A stretch of 27,912 nucleotides of DNA, taken from positions 1 to 27,912 of the forward strand of contig JBFGEG010000044.1 in NCBI GenBank assembly GCA_041580235.1, written 5' to 3'. A model generated the notes under the pieces. The model was not told the DNA's origin. It ran no database searches and saw only the letters and a program-made list of their open reading frames with translations. Each line of letters begins with the position of its first letter. Position 1 is the first letter of the stretch. The translations under genes were made by a program, and so were the position numbers. The DNA is from JADFOJ01 sp041580235. GTDB lineage: Bacteria; Planctomycetota; Phycisphaerae; Phycisphaerales; SM1A02. Positions 16,322 to 24,454 of this stretch are shown in pieces.

Positions 16322-17527
16322 GTGTCCCTCGAATCGCTGCCCGAGCACATCCGCCGGCCTCACCTGCGACCCGTCCAGCCAAAGCCCGTCGTGAAGGAAG
16401 GGAAGCCCTTCGTGGCCCTCCGCGACCCGTCGATGCTGGTGCGGCAGACGCTGGTGGTGCCCGCGCAGGCGTTGCCGGCCCTCCAGAACTTCCGTGGCGA
16501 GCGGTCAATCGCCGAGATCTCGGAGCAGCTCAACGGCAACCTCGACCAGTTCATCGAGCTTGCCCGGAGGCTCGACGACGTGGGCCTGCTCTGGGGACCG
16601 ACCTTCGAGCGGCTGGAGCAGGAGCTCAAGACGCGTCTGCACACGGAGGGCGCGTTTCCCGCCACCGCCTCACAGTCCCTCGGTGACACCACCGAGGCGT
16701 GCCGGGCGGCCATCGACGGGTACCTCGACCAGACCGAGGAGCCCGACCTGCCGGCGGGGGCGATCGGCATCGTGGCCCCCCACCTCGATTACCAGCGAGG
16801 CTGGCCCAACTACGCGGCGGCCTACTTCGGCTTCAGGGGCATGGACACGCCCGACCGGGTCGTGATTCTGGGCACCAATCACATGGGCATCGGCGACGGC
16901 GTGGTGCTCTCGGAGTACGGCTTCGATTCGCCCATGGGACGCTGCCCGGCCGACACGGCGGTCGTCGAGAAGCTGGTGCAGCGTCTCGGCTCGCACCTGG
17001 TCATCGACCAGCTCGATCATCTCGCGGAGCACTCGATCCAGCTTCAGCTGCCCTGGCTGCAGTACCTGTTCGGCTGCGTCCCCCTCGTGGCGGCCCTGGT
17101 CCCCGATCCGCTGACCCCCCCCGTCAAGGATGACGGCGAGCGGGTGATTTCAACGGCGTTCGTGCAGTCGCTGCGCGAGGTCCTGGACGAGACGGGCGGT
17201 GACACGCTGTACGTGGCGTCCAGCGACCTGAGTCACGTCGGGCTGCAGTTCGGGGAGCCGCGTCCCGTGGACGAGCAGCGCCGTCTCGACGTCGAGCGTC
17301 ATGACCGTGACATGCTCGCCAACTTCCTCACGAGCGATCCGGAGGCGTTCCTGGCCGGCTTCAACTGGAACAAGAACCCGACACGCTGGTGCAGCATCGG
17401 AAACATGTCGGCCCTTGTCGAGCTGGTCAAGCCGGACATGATCGAGCTCATCGACTACCGGCAGGCGTTCGACGAGAAGGGCTTCGGGCTGGTGAGCAGC
17501 GCGGCGATCGCCTTGTTGAGGCAGTAG
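16322..17527 (+). CDS. MEMO1-family protein (AmmeMemoRadiSam system protein B-like) with N-terminal extension
   Basis: The GTG start at 16322 has an AGGAG site 6 nt upstream (16311-16315), giving 401 aa. Residues about 145-398 form a MEMO domain, related to extradiol dioxygenases. The residues that line the MEMO metal-like site are present: H154 (VAPHLDY), H187 (GTNHMG), H237 (AEHSIQLQLPWLQYL), H305 (SSDLSHVG) and C357 (RWCSIG). The family is often linked with AMMECR1 and a radical SAM enzyme in the AmmeMemoRadiSam set, but neither partner is in this window. The N-terminal ~110 residues are an added small helical region with a probable winged-helix-like part at about 40-95. Human MEMO1 and most bacterial homologues lack it. 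The downstream dtd begins 15 bp later, so they are probably co-transcribed. Confidence 0.85.
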   Translation: MSLESLPEHIRRPHLRPVQPKPVVKEGKPFVALRDPSMLVRQTLVVPAQALPALQNFRGERSIAEISEQLNGNLDQFIELARRLDDVGLLWGPTFERLEQELKTRLHTEGAFPATASQSLGDTTEACRAAIDGYLDQTEEPDLPAGAIGIVAPHLDYQRGWPNYAAAYFGFRGMDTPDRVVILGTNHMGIGDGVVLSEYGFDSPMGRCPADTAVVEKLVQRLGSHLVIDQLDHLAEHSIQLQLPWLQYLFGCVPLVAALVPDPLTPPVKDDGERVISTAFVQSLREVLDETGGDTLYVASSDLSHVGLQFGEPRPVDEQRRLDVERHDRDMLANFLTSDPEAFLAGFNWNKNPTRWCSIGNMSALVELVKPDMIELIDYRQAFDEKGFGLVSSAAIALLRQ

Positions 17528-17542
17528 ACGCGGGGGTCATCG

Positions 17543-18007
17543 TTGATTGCGGTTGTCCAGCGTGTGAGCGAGGCCTCGGTGACCGTCGAGCAGCCGGCGT
17601 ATCGGGCCGCCATCGGGCGAGGGCTGTGCGTGCTGCTGGGGGTGGAGAACGGGGACTCCGAGGCTCACGCGGACTGGATGGCCAACAAACTCGCCCACCT
17701 GCGGATCTTCGCCGACGAGCAGAAGAACATGAACCGGTCGGTGCTTGATATCGACGGCAAGTTGCTGTTGGTCAGCCAGTTCACGCTTGCCGGCGACTGC
17801 ACCAGGGGCAACCGGCCGAGCTTCGACAACGCGGCGGAGCCGCAGCTCGGACGAAGGCTCTACGAGCGTGTTGCGCAGCAATTGCGCACGAGCCACGAGC
17901 TGGAGGTCGAGTGCGGCGTCTTCGGAGCCATGATGCGGGTACGCCTGGTCAATGAGGGTCCGGTGACCGTGATTGTCTGGAAAGGCGTGAGAGGGGTTAG
18001 GGAATGA
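17543..18007 (+). CDS. dtd: D-aminoacyl-tRNA deacylase
   Basis: DTD hydrolyses D-aminoacyl-tRNAs (and mischarged Gly-tRNA-Ala), preventing D-amino acids from entering proteins. The 154-aa length fits the family (about 145-150). Both active-site motifs are clear: SQFTLAGD and NEGPVTV, the latter carrying the cross-subunit Gly-Pro that gives chiral selection. The start is TTG at 17543, chosen because the family begins with MxAVVQRVxxAxV and this reads IAVVQRVSEASVTV. A G-rich run precedes it. The gene shares a transcription unit with the MEMO-family gene. The strong terminator at 18091-18124 ends it. Confidence 0.95.
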   Translation: MIAVVQRVSEASVTVEQPAYRAAIGRGLCVLLGVENGDSEAHADWMANKLAHLRIFADEQKNMNRSVLDIDGKLLLVSQFTLAGDCTRGNRPSFDNAAEPQLGRRLYERVAQQLRTSHELEVECGVFGAMMRVRLVNEGPVTVIVWKGVRGVRE

Positions 18008-18090
18008 GAACAACGGAACGGGGAGTTATCGTGCGCGGTTGATACGTTGCGCGCGTAATCCCGGTTAGCTAGCCGCCCCGCGGAAAAAAT

Positions 18091-18124
18091 GAGCCCGTCG
18101 TTGTGAAAACACAACGACGGGCTC
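18091..18124. terminator. Strong 15-bp hairpin, bidirectional terminator between dtd and UDG genes
   Basis: A perfect 15-bp stem (GAGCCCGTCGTTGTG, 18091-18105, with its complement at 18110-18124) closes an AAAA loop. On the minus strand it is followed by ATTTTTT, a good U-tract for the uracil-DNA glycosylase transcript. On the plus strand it is followed by TTTGTG, a weaker tract for dtd. It sits between the two converging genes, in a 222-bp gap. The remaining gap holds two shorter inverted repeats (near 18171-18186 and 18193-18210) without clear meaning. Confidence 0.85.
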
Positions 18125-18229
18125 TTTGTGGGGGGGCGATGAAAGGTCGCGTAGGCGACGGTTGTCGGAGTCTCCGCAGGGAGACGGGGTGTGGTTCCCA
18201 AAAAAGAACCGGCAAAAACCACGCGCCCG

Positions 18230-19030
18230 CTATTGGGCCGCAGGCCGCAGGATTCGCATGACCGCCTGCATATCCGACCAGACCTTCCGGCGCGTGTCTT
18301 CGGTGTAGCTGCGCAACAGGTAGGCGGGGTGAAACGTCGGCATGACCGGAATCGATATGACTCCATCCGTGTAGGTTGCCCAGACTCCGCGAAGTCGGGA
18401 GATGCCAGTGGTCGTGCGCAGCATCCACTTTGTGGCGGGGCTGCCCAGCGACACCAGGACGGCAGGTCGAATGATCCTGATCTGCTCGGCCAGAAACGGC
18501 GAGCACCCCTCGACCTCCGACGGCAACGGCGTGCGGTTGTCGGGAGGACGGCTCTTGAGAATGTTGGCGATGTAGACGTCCCCACGCTCGAACCCCATCG
18601 CCTTGATGATGTCATCGAGCTTGCGCCCCGCGCGGCCCACGAACGGCCGCCCCGTGCGATCCTCCTCCTCGCCAGGGGCCTCGCCCACGAACATCAGCGC
18701 GGCGTCGGGGTCTCCTTCGCCAAAGACGGTCTGGGTGTGGCCCGTGACGGACGTGCAGTGGGGGCACTCGGTGTCGTGACGGGCCCGCAAGGCGTCCAGG
18801 GCCGGCGGCTTTTGGGCCGCGGGCAGGTCGGCAACGCTCCCCCCCGCGCCGCTGAACAGGGTCGACGACGGCGCAAGTGTCTGCACGGCATCGCCTTGAG
18901 GCGCTTTCGGCGCACCCGCGGCCGGCTCGGGCCCCGCGACGGCCACCGGCGCGAAGTCGAGGCCCAGCAGACGACTCGTCTCGAGGTGCTGCCGGGCACA
19001 CCGGCGAAGTTGCTCGTGCTCACTGACCAT
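18230..19030 (-). CDS. Family 4 uracil-DNA glycosylase
   Basis: This enzyme removes uracil from DNA at the first step of base excision repair; family 4 enzymes carry a [4Fe-4S] cluster. The 266-aa protein has the family motifs GEAPGEEED (residues 116-124), GRPFVGRAGRKLDD and TFHPAYLLR (H234). Cluster ligands normally come from four cysteines. C89 and C92 (CPHC) and C176 (EGC) are present, but the usual third cysteine in the N-x-x-K-C-R-P-P motif is serine here (ILKSRPPDNRTP, S160). The ~80 N-terminal residues before CPHC include a helical start and a Pro/Ala-rich stretch. The ATG at 19030 was chosen; upstream codons overlap other genes. It is probably the last gene of an operon with 19111-21308. 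Confidence 0.9.
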   Translation of the reverse strand: MVSEHEQLRRCARQHLETSRLLGLDFAPVAVAGPEPAAGAPKAPQGDAVQTLAPSSTLFSGAGGSVADLPAAQKPPALDALRARHDTECPHCTSVTGHTQTVFGEGDPDAALMFVGEAPGEEEDRTGRPFVGRAGRKLDDIIKAMGFERGDVYIANILKSRPPDNRTPLPSEVEGCSPFLAEQIRIIRPAVLVSLGSPATKWMLRTTTGISRLRGVWATYTDGVISIPVMPTFHPAYLLRSYTEDTRRKVWSDMQAVMRILRPAAQ

Positions 19031-19110
19031 GGTCGGTCTCGACAGGAGTCTATCCGCGGCCCGCAACCGTCCGGGCCAGGATGTGGACGACCTGTCCAAA
19101 GAACGATGCT

Positions 19111-19476
19111 CTAGCGGGTCTCGAACACCTGCCGGCGGATGATCGCCAGCCGCTTCGCATCCGCCGGGTCGGCACCCGCCGCCGCGGCGTCGAAACAACC
19201 GCGGCTGAGCAGCAGGCTGGCCTCGCCGCGGACCCCCGCCTGCCGCGCGACCCGCAGCAGCAGCCGTCGCTGCGGTGACGAGATCCGCAGCGCCCGGCAG
19301 AACCGTCGCGTCGTGGGCCCCCAGCGTCGTCGGTCGCTCAGGATCAGGCTCCTGATGGCCGTGGTCGCCAGCGCCAGCGCCATCGCGATCAACAGACCTC
19401 CGACGAGCGCGGGGATTGGACGCAGCCCGTAGAGGGTCAGCAAGGACTCCAGGTTGGCAACCGTTGCGGCGATCAT
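19111..19476 (-). CDS. Small single-pass membrane protein, unknown function
   Basis: I do not recognise this 121-aa protein. One clear transmembrane helix lies at about residues 22-45 (IPALVGGLLIAMALALATTAI), followed by a basic region (SDRRRWGPTTRRF) that suggests the larger C-terminal part is cytoplasmic. That part (about 60-121) is helical and Arg/Ala-rich. The start codon overlaps the stop of the upstream HEAT-repeat gene (ATGA), which implies translational coupling and a linked job. The UDG gene starts 80 bp downstream on the same strand. Confidence 0.65.
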   Translation of the reverse strand: MIAATVANLESLLTLYGLRPIPALVGGLLIAMALALATTAIRSLILSDRRRWGPTTRRFCRALRISSPQRRLLLRVARQAGVRGEASLLLSRGCFDAAAAGADPADAKRLAIIRRQVFETR

Positions 19477-21308
19477 GTCCCGACGGCCTCCCGTGGGGCG
19501 GGGTGCAGCGCGATCCGGCGCAGGGTCGTGGCCGCCCGCGAGCGGATCTCGGGCAGCCGATCGCGACGGGCCAGGCGCCGCAGCTCCCGGACCACCTGCC
19601 CCGCACGGCCACGATCCGCCACCCAGATCGCGCTGACACGGTGACGCGGATCGCGATCCCTGAGCATCTCCCGCAGGTGCTCGGAGCCACCGGTGGCGTG
19701 CAGCAGCGCCCGCACCGTGTTGGCCCGCAGGCGATTGTCGCGGCTGGTCACGAAATCGGCGAGAGACGCGATCGCACCTCGATCGAGTCCGACGAGGGTC
19801 TCCACCGCATTGGCCTTCACCCTGACGTCGGGATGGCTCAATGCGCGGCGCACCGCCTGTGATCGGCCGCTCGTGCCCGCGTCGGCCAGGGCCGCGACCG
19901 CGGCGGACGCCACGCGTCCGTCCGGATCAGCCACCCGCTCCGTCAACGCGGCCTCGAGATCGGCAACGAGGCGGAGCCGCCGGGTCAGGGCGATCCCGGC
20001 GATCTTGTCGTCGCGGACCCCCCTGGCCAGCACCGTCCAGAGACGGTGCACGAACGCCTCACGCCCGGCCTCGATGAGCGTGAGTCCCGCCGCGAGCCGG
20101 TCAAGAGGGTCGAGCCTCATCCATCGCTCAAAAAACGCATCAGTGCTCTCACGGGCCGCCGCGGCAACCGCCCGGCGGGCGATGAGGCGGTGCGGGCTCG
20201 TCTCCAGGCGGTGCCGGGAACGGGGCGAGACGCCGGACAGGCATCCGCTGCCCGCCAGCCAGGCGACTGCCTCGCACGGATCAGCACCCAGGGCATCGAC
20301 GGCGGCGGTGGCGGCCGGCGAGCCGTCACCTCGAAGCTCGATCGCGGCGAGAATCCGCGCCGTGGGACACGCCAGTGCCGTGCAGTCGGCGAGACGGCGG
20401 CGCTGCCGCGGGCCCAGGGCCCGCACGAGTCGCACCAGGTTGGCCTGGGCGGGCCACGTAAGACGCCGGGCCGACGCCGGGTCGGGCAGACAGCGGTCGG
20501 GCCGCTCGGCCTGTCGAGCCGCCCGACGCCGGGCGGGCACGAGCAGCAGGTGACCGCCCTCGAGCAGCTCGGACCACTCGCGCGGACCCTCAAGCCCGTG
20601 AAGCCGGCGGGCGACCTGCCCCGACAGGCCCTTGACCGTGAGCCACCGCAACAGGTTGCGGCGGACGAGGGGTCGATCGGTGCGACCGGCCACCCGCCTC
20701 AGCGAGAACGCGATCGGGTGGTCGGGATCGGCGAGCAGCTCCGACAGCCGCGGGCCGGCCCGTGGGGCGAGGATCGCGGCCGCAAGGGCCACCTCGTCGT
20801 AGCGACGGGCGGCGGGCAGGCCGGCCGCCGACGTCACCGCCTCGTCGATCACGCGAGCCGCTTCGGGCTCCGCTCGCCGTCGCCCGTCAGGGCCGACATG
20901 AGCTACCACGATCGCAAGCAGCGTCTCGGCGGCTCTCCTGGGCAATTCGTCGTCGTCCACGTCCAGGCACGCCACGACCTGGCCCAGGAGGCGGGGCTCG
21001 GCCCGTCGCCGCACCACGGCCACCGCATTGAGCAGGGCCTGAACGTCGCCCCGGCGCCGCAGGAGTCCAAAGGCCGGGGCCAGGGGCGTGGAGGACTCGA
21101 CAAGCTCCTGCATGACGGCAGGGCCCACGTGATGCAGGTGGGCGATCGCCGCCGCGACGTTGGCCGTCTGACGGGACGCCATGGCGGCCCGAAGCAGCGT
21201 CTCCCGCTCCGGGGGCTCGGCGTGCGGGAGCGCCGATGCGGCGAAGCAGGCGACGGCCTCCGCCGGCTCGCCCCGCAGCAGCTTGAGCCTGTCGGTGAGT
21301 GAGGGCAT
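19473..21308 (-). CDS. HEAT-repeat protein
   Basis: The 611-aa protein is all-helical and rich in Ala, Arg and Leu. HEAT-type helix pairs are plain in the C-terminal 200 residues (for example LTERVADPDGRVASAAVAAL, ALSHPDVRVKANAVETL, FVTSRDNRLRANTVRALL, MLRDRDPRHRVSAIW) and less regular in the N-terminal half. HEAT solenoids usually act as protein-binding scaffolds. No signal peptide is evident, so the protein is probably cytoplasmic. The ATG at 21308 was chosen because upstream codons have the composition of non-coding DNA. Its stop overlaps the start of the next gene, a small membrane protein, so the two products may form a membrane-associated complex; that is an inference. Confidence 0.75.
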   Translation of the reverse strand: MPSLTDRLKLLRGEPAEAVACFAASALPHAEPPERETLLRAAMASRQTANVAAAIAHLHHVGPAVMQELVESSTPLAPAFGLLRRRGDVQALLNAVAVVRRRAEPRLLGQVVACLDVDDDELPRRAAETLLAIVVAHVGPDGRRRAEPEAARVIDEAVTSAAGLPAARRYDEVALAAAILAPRAGPRLSELLADPDHPIAFSLRRVAGRTDRPLVRRNLLRWLTVKGLSGQVARRLHGLEGPREWSELLEGGHLLLVPARRRAARQAERPDRCLPDPASARRLTWPAQANLVRLVRALGPRQRRRLADCTALACPTARILAAIELRGDGSPAATAAVDALGADPCEAVAWLAGSGCLSGVSPRSRHRLETSPHRLIARRAVAAAARESTDAFFERWMRLDPLDRLAAGLTLIEAGREAFVHRLWTVLARGVRDDKIAGIALTRRLRLVADLEAALTERVADPDGRVASAAVAALADAGTSGRSQAVRRALSHPDVRVKANAVETLVGLDRGAIASLADFVTSRDNRLRANTVRALLHATGGSEHLREMLRDRDPRHRVSAIWVADRGRAGQVVRELRRLARRDRLPEIRSRAATTLRRIALHPAPREAVGT

Positions 21309-21529
21309 AGGCGACCCCGGTGCGAGGGAAGGTGGACCAACCGCGTCCACCGATTGTGGACAAGCTGCCGGCGACCCCGACCGGTTGCGTGGTTTCGCGT
21401 CGGTCGAGACAGCCTTCAACCAGGAAATTTCGGAATTCTGGGTTGCCTTTGCCCAATCAAACGCAACAATGCTGCTCAATACCGTGGAGGCGGAGATGGC
21501 TCGTTGTATCAGTTCTGTAAGGGTGGTGT

Positions 21530-22096
21530 ATGAGCTTCCAACCCAAGGTAACGAGTCTCCAGGCCTACAACCTCCTGCTGTATCGCAATGCCCTCCATCC
21601 TGAGTTCTTCGGGATCGAGGGCCGGCGGCGGATTGACCACGGGGAGTACGAATTCGAGGCTTGGATCTTCCGCGGCGGTCACGCCCTGCGGCTCCAGCAC
21701 GACGGCGTCTGCGTGAGCGAGATCGTCTTCGATCAGCTCGACAGCCTGCCTGAGCGGGGGCTGGTGGCGACGTTTCCGTGCGCCGGCGAGAAGGACCACG
21801 ATGCCAGCTTTGGTGACCGGCTCGTCTACATGACATCCATGCAGACGGAGATTCTGTCCGATCACCTGTACCTCGGCACCTACAACGAGATGATGGACCA
21901 TGGGCGCCAGTGCGACGGGCTGATGTCGGTCTGGACGGACGATCCGGCGGACAAGCCGAACCTCTCGCTGGTGGACATGCAGCGGCACTCCGATCAGGTG
22001 CATGTGCAGAGCTATCACCTGCGGAGCGATTGCGGCCTCGTGCTGCGGACGCAGACGATCTTCCAGATCAAGGACGAAGACGACGACGACGGGTAG
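21530..22096 (+). CDS. Conserved-looking hypothetical protein, 188 aa
   Basis: I do not recognise a family. The protein has no signal peptide or membrane segment. It has a beta-rich, well-folded look with many aromatic and His/Cys residues (YEFEAWIFRGGHALRLQHDG, HLYLGTYNEMMDHGRQC) and ends in a run of acidic residues (KDEDDDDG). An AGGGTGG stretch just before the ATG at 21530 may act as the ribosome site. It is monocistronic: divergent from the HEAT gene across 221 bp and convergent with the membrane protein gene. A role cannot be assigned. Confidence 0.7.
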   Translation: MSFQPKVTSLQAYNLLLYRNALHPEFFGIEGRRRIDHGEYEFEAWIFRGGHALRLQHDGVCVSEIVFDQLDSLPERGLVATFPCAGEKDHDASFGDRLVYMTSMQTEILSDHLYLGTYNEMMDHGRQCDGLMSVWTDDPADKPNLSLVDMQRHSDQVHVQSYHLRSDCGLVLRTQTIFQIKDEDDDDG

Positions 22097-22116
22097 CCCC
22101 GACCGCGTTGCCGGGT

Positions 22117-22140
22117 CTGAGCCTCGCAACCCCGGCTCAG
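22117..22140. terminator. Hairpin between convergent genes, possible terminator
   Basis: CTGAGCC and GGCTCAG form a perfect 7-bp stem with a 10-nt loop in the 40-bp gap between two converging genes. It overlaps the stop of the minus-strand gene. No U-tract follows. Confidence 0.3.
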
Positions 22141-23627
22141 CGCTCTTGGGCCTCCGCTTCGTCCCCACCCGCTGACGGCTCCTCGTGAATGTCGAGGTCC
22201 GGCTCGTCGGCCGCGGTGCCCGGCACCACGCCGGGCTGCCAGATTTCACTGAGCTGCTGACCGTCGCTCGCCTGCCGCATGAGCAGGTAGACGACGGTGG
22301 ACGCGCTGAAGTAGTAGGCGAACACGTACCCGGCCACGAGGCACACGACCACGGTCTGCCACAGCATGACCAGGGTCGCCGACCACTGGCTGTGCATGGC
22401 CATGGGGATCGCCGCCGCCTCACGCGGCGAAAGGTCGAAGAGGCTGAACCCGTAGCCCACCGTCACCGCCTCGTTGGCGGTGGCCGCGTCCACGAGCGCA
22501 CCCGTCACGTTGAGCACCGCCACCGCGAAGAGGCTGGCCAGCACGAACCCCACCGCGAGCCCGACGAAGCTCACGAAGCCGTAGCCGAGCAGGTGCAGGG
22601 GCCGGCCGAGCACGTACGCATAGGCCCGCTGCTGGGCGTCCGCGGCATCGCAGTTCTCGCAGGCAACCGCGGGGACGAGCAGGCTCACCCCCGCCGCGTA
22701 TCCGACCAGAAGAAACACCACGCCGAATCCCAGCAGCAAGGCCACCCCGTAGAGCAGGCCGCCCACGACGTCCAGCCAGGGCAGCATCAGGAAGAAGCCG
22801 CCCACCAGCAGCACGGCCGAGAGCGCGGCGGCGATAAGCAACGGCAGGAGCAGGCTGAAGATCAGCCGGCGCCAGCTGCTGAGGGCGAAGTCGAGCGACT
22901 CCTGGAGACGCAGCCGCTCGCCATGGGCGATCTCCGTCGCGGCCATCCTGGCCAGGGCCCCGCCGCCGACGGCGATGACGATGACAAAGAAGAGCCCGTA
23001 AACCAATGTGAAGAGCCGGTCCTGCCGCCACATGCCGATCGGTGTCCGAACGAACAGATCGCCGATCCCGGCAAAGAATCCTCCGAGCTCCAGCGACACG
23101 AGCCCTTCCACGAGCCCGTTGAAGCTGGCTGTCGCGTGCTCCACCGTCGCCTCGAAGACACCGCGTGGCCGCACGCTGTCAATCTCCTCGAGCATGTCGA
23201 GATAGGCCTCGTCAGCGCGCCGGACCTGGGCGGCGGCGTCGTCGGCCTCCGCGACCTGCTCGACGAGCGCGGCCCTCTGCTGCGCGTACGCCGTCTGCAG
23301 CTGGCGGATGACGTCGCGGGCGTCGAGGGGGCCGGTCGGCTGCTCCTGGACCCCGGCCCGCTGCAGCACCGACACGAGGACCTCTTGCGCGGACTCACCG
23401 TCCTCGACCGTCCATCGTTCCGCCAGCAGCCCCTCGGGGGGGACCGTCGATTCGAAGAGGCCGTCCCAGACGCGACCGCCCGTCAGCAGACCCACGACCA
23501 TGAGCAGGCCGAGCGCCAGCCGCGCCGGCTGAAAGGACGCCGTGACCGCGCGCAGGATCCTCGGGAACTGGACAAGCTGCGCGAACTCCACGCCCTCGAC
23601 GACGATGCGTTTCTCGGTGTCAGCCAT
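22137..23627 (-). CDS. Polytopic membrane protein with coiled-coil loop, unknown function
   Basis: The 496-aa protein starts at an ATG with a GAGGAGG site close upstream. One transmembrane helix near residues 33-50 is followed by a soluble loop of about 150 residues. The loop includes a charged, helical, probably coiled-coil stretch (about 100-150: DVIRQLQTAYAQQRAALVEQ and on). About six further transmembrane helices lie between residue 205 and the C-terminal tail, for example FTLVYGLFFVIVIAVGGG and LIFSLLLPLLIAAALSAVLL. The last ~40 residues are acidic and hydrophilic. I cannot place it in a named family. It is divergent from sodA across 90 bp, so both may share a control region. Confidence 0.75.
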   Translation of the reverse strand: MADTEKRIVVEGVEFAQLVQFPRILRAVTASFQPARLALGLLMVVGLLTGGRVWDGLFESTVPPEGLLAERWTVEDGESAQEVLVSVLQRAGVQEQPTGPLDARDVIRQLQTAYAQQRAALVEQVAEADDAAAQVRRADEAYLDMLEEIDSVRPRGVFEATVEHATASFNGLVEGLVSLELGGFFAGIGDLFVRTPIGMWRQDRLFTLVYGLFFVIVIAVGGGALARMAATEIAHGERLRLQESLDFALSSWRRLIFSLLLPLLIAAALSAVLLVGGFFLMLPWLDVVGGLLYGVALLLGFGVVFLLVGYAAGVSLLVPAVACENCDAADAQQRAYAYVLGRPLHLLGYGFVSFVGLAVGFVLASLFAVAVLNVTGALVDAATANEAVTVGYGFSLFDLSPREAAAIPMAMHSQWSATLVMLWQTVVVCLVAGYVFAYYFSASTVVYLLMRQASDGQQLSEIWQPGVVPGTAADEPDLDIHEEPSAGGDEAEAQER

Positions 23628-23717
23628 GGCGACCTCCTCGCAGTTCGGCTTATCGGCACACCGGCTCCCGCCCTTTGCTGCTATCGTATTGGGAGATTCG
23701 ATTGAAAGGAGCGACCC

Positions 23718-24359
23718 ATGGCCTTCACCCTCCCCGATCTGCCATATCCCCACAAGGCGCTGGAGCCGCACATCGACGCCCGGACCATGGAGATCCACCA
23801 CGGCAAGCATCACAACGCGTACGTGACCAAGCTCAACGACGCCATCAGCGGCAAGCCCGACCTCGAGGCGAAGACCATCGAGGCCCTGGTCAGCGACCTC
23901 AACTCGGTCCCGCCCGACATCCGTACGGCGGTGCGCAATAACGGCGGCGGGCACTGCAACCACAGCCTCTTCTGGACGATCATGGCCCCCAAGGCCGGCG
24001 GCAAGCCGAAGGGCGAGCTGGCCGACGCCATCGACGACGCGTTCGTCTCCTTCGACAAGTTCAAGGAGAGCTTCGCCACGGCCGCAGCAACGCGTTTCGG
24101 TTCCGGCTGGGCGTGGCTCGGTCTCAAAGAGAACGGGACCCTGTGCATCTGCTCCACACCCAACCAGGATTCCCCGCTCATGAAGGGCGTCGTGGACTGC
24201 CCGTGCACGCCCATCCTGGGCCTGGACGTGTGGGAGCACGCCTACTACCTCAAGTACCAGAACCGCCGCCCGGACTACATCGCGGCGTGGTGGAGCGTCG
24301 TGAACTGGGCCGCGGTCGCCCAACGATTCGATCAGGCCAAGGCACCGGCGGTCGTGTGA
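23718..24359 (+). CDS. sodA: Superoxide dismutase, Fe/Mn family, Mn-type signature
   Basis: The enzyme converts superoxide to H2O2 and O2. The 213-aa length fits. Metal ligands are H27 (MEIHHGKHH), H82 (GGGHCNHSLFW), D170 and H174 (DVWEHAYYLKYQ). Q150 in TPNQDSPL occupies the place of the C-terminal-domain glutamine that marks Mn enzymes, and GGGHxNH also fits the Mn type; a cambialistic enzyme cannot be excluded. Four cysteines near residues 143-163 are unusual for the family (CIC and CPC pairs). No signal peptide, so cytosolic. A GAAAGGAG site precedes the ATG at 23718. It stands alone and converges with the multicopper oxidase. Confidence 0.95.
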   Translation: MAFTLPDLPYPHKALEPHIDARTMEIHHGKHHNAYVTKLNDAISGKPDLEAKTIEALVSDLNSVPPDIRTAVRNNGGGHCNHSLFWTIMAPKAGGKPKGELADAIDDAFVSFDKFKESFATAAATRFGSGWAWLGLKENGTLCICSTPNQDSPLMKGVVDCPCTPILGLDVWEHAYYLKYQNRRPDYIAAWWSVVNWAAVAQRFDQAKAPAVV

Positions 24360-24454
24360 AGGAGAGGCTTTAGGAGTTAGGAGTTCGGGTTTCGGCGCCG
24401 GGTGAATCCGAGCGAAAGCGAGCCCGCCGCACACTGCAAAGGGCCCGCCGGGCG

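Noticed and set aside
20046..21302. 418-codon plus-strand open frame opposite the HEAT-repeat gene
   Set aside because: The minus frame shows helical HEAT repeats and an ATGA overlap with its neighbour; the plus frame is Arg/Gly/Gln-rich without any structure.
22185..23705. 506-codon plus-strand open frame opposite the polytopic membrane protein
   Set aside because: The minus strand has a good ribosome site and clear transmembrane helices. The plus frame is a His/Gln/Glu-rich mirror product and would run through the divergent promoter region.
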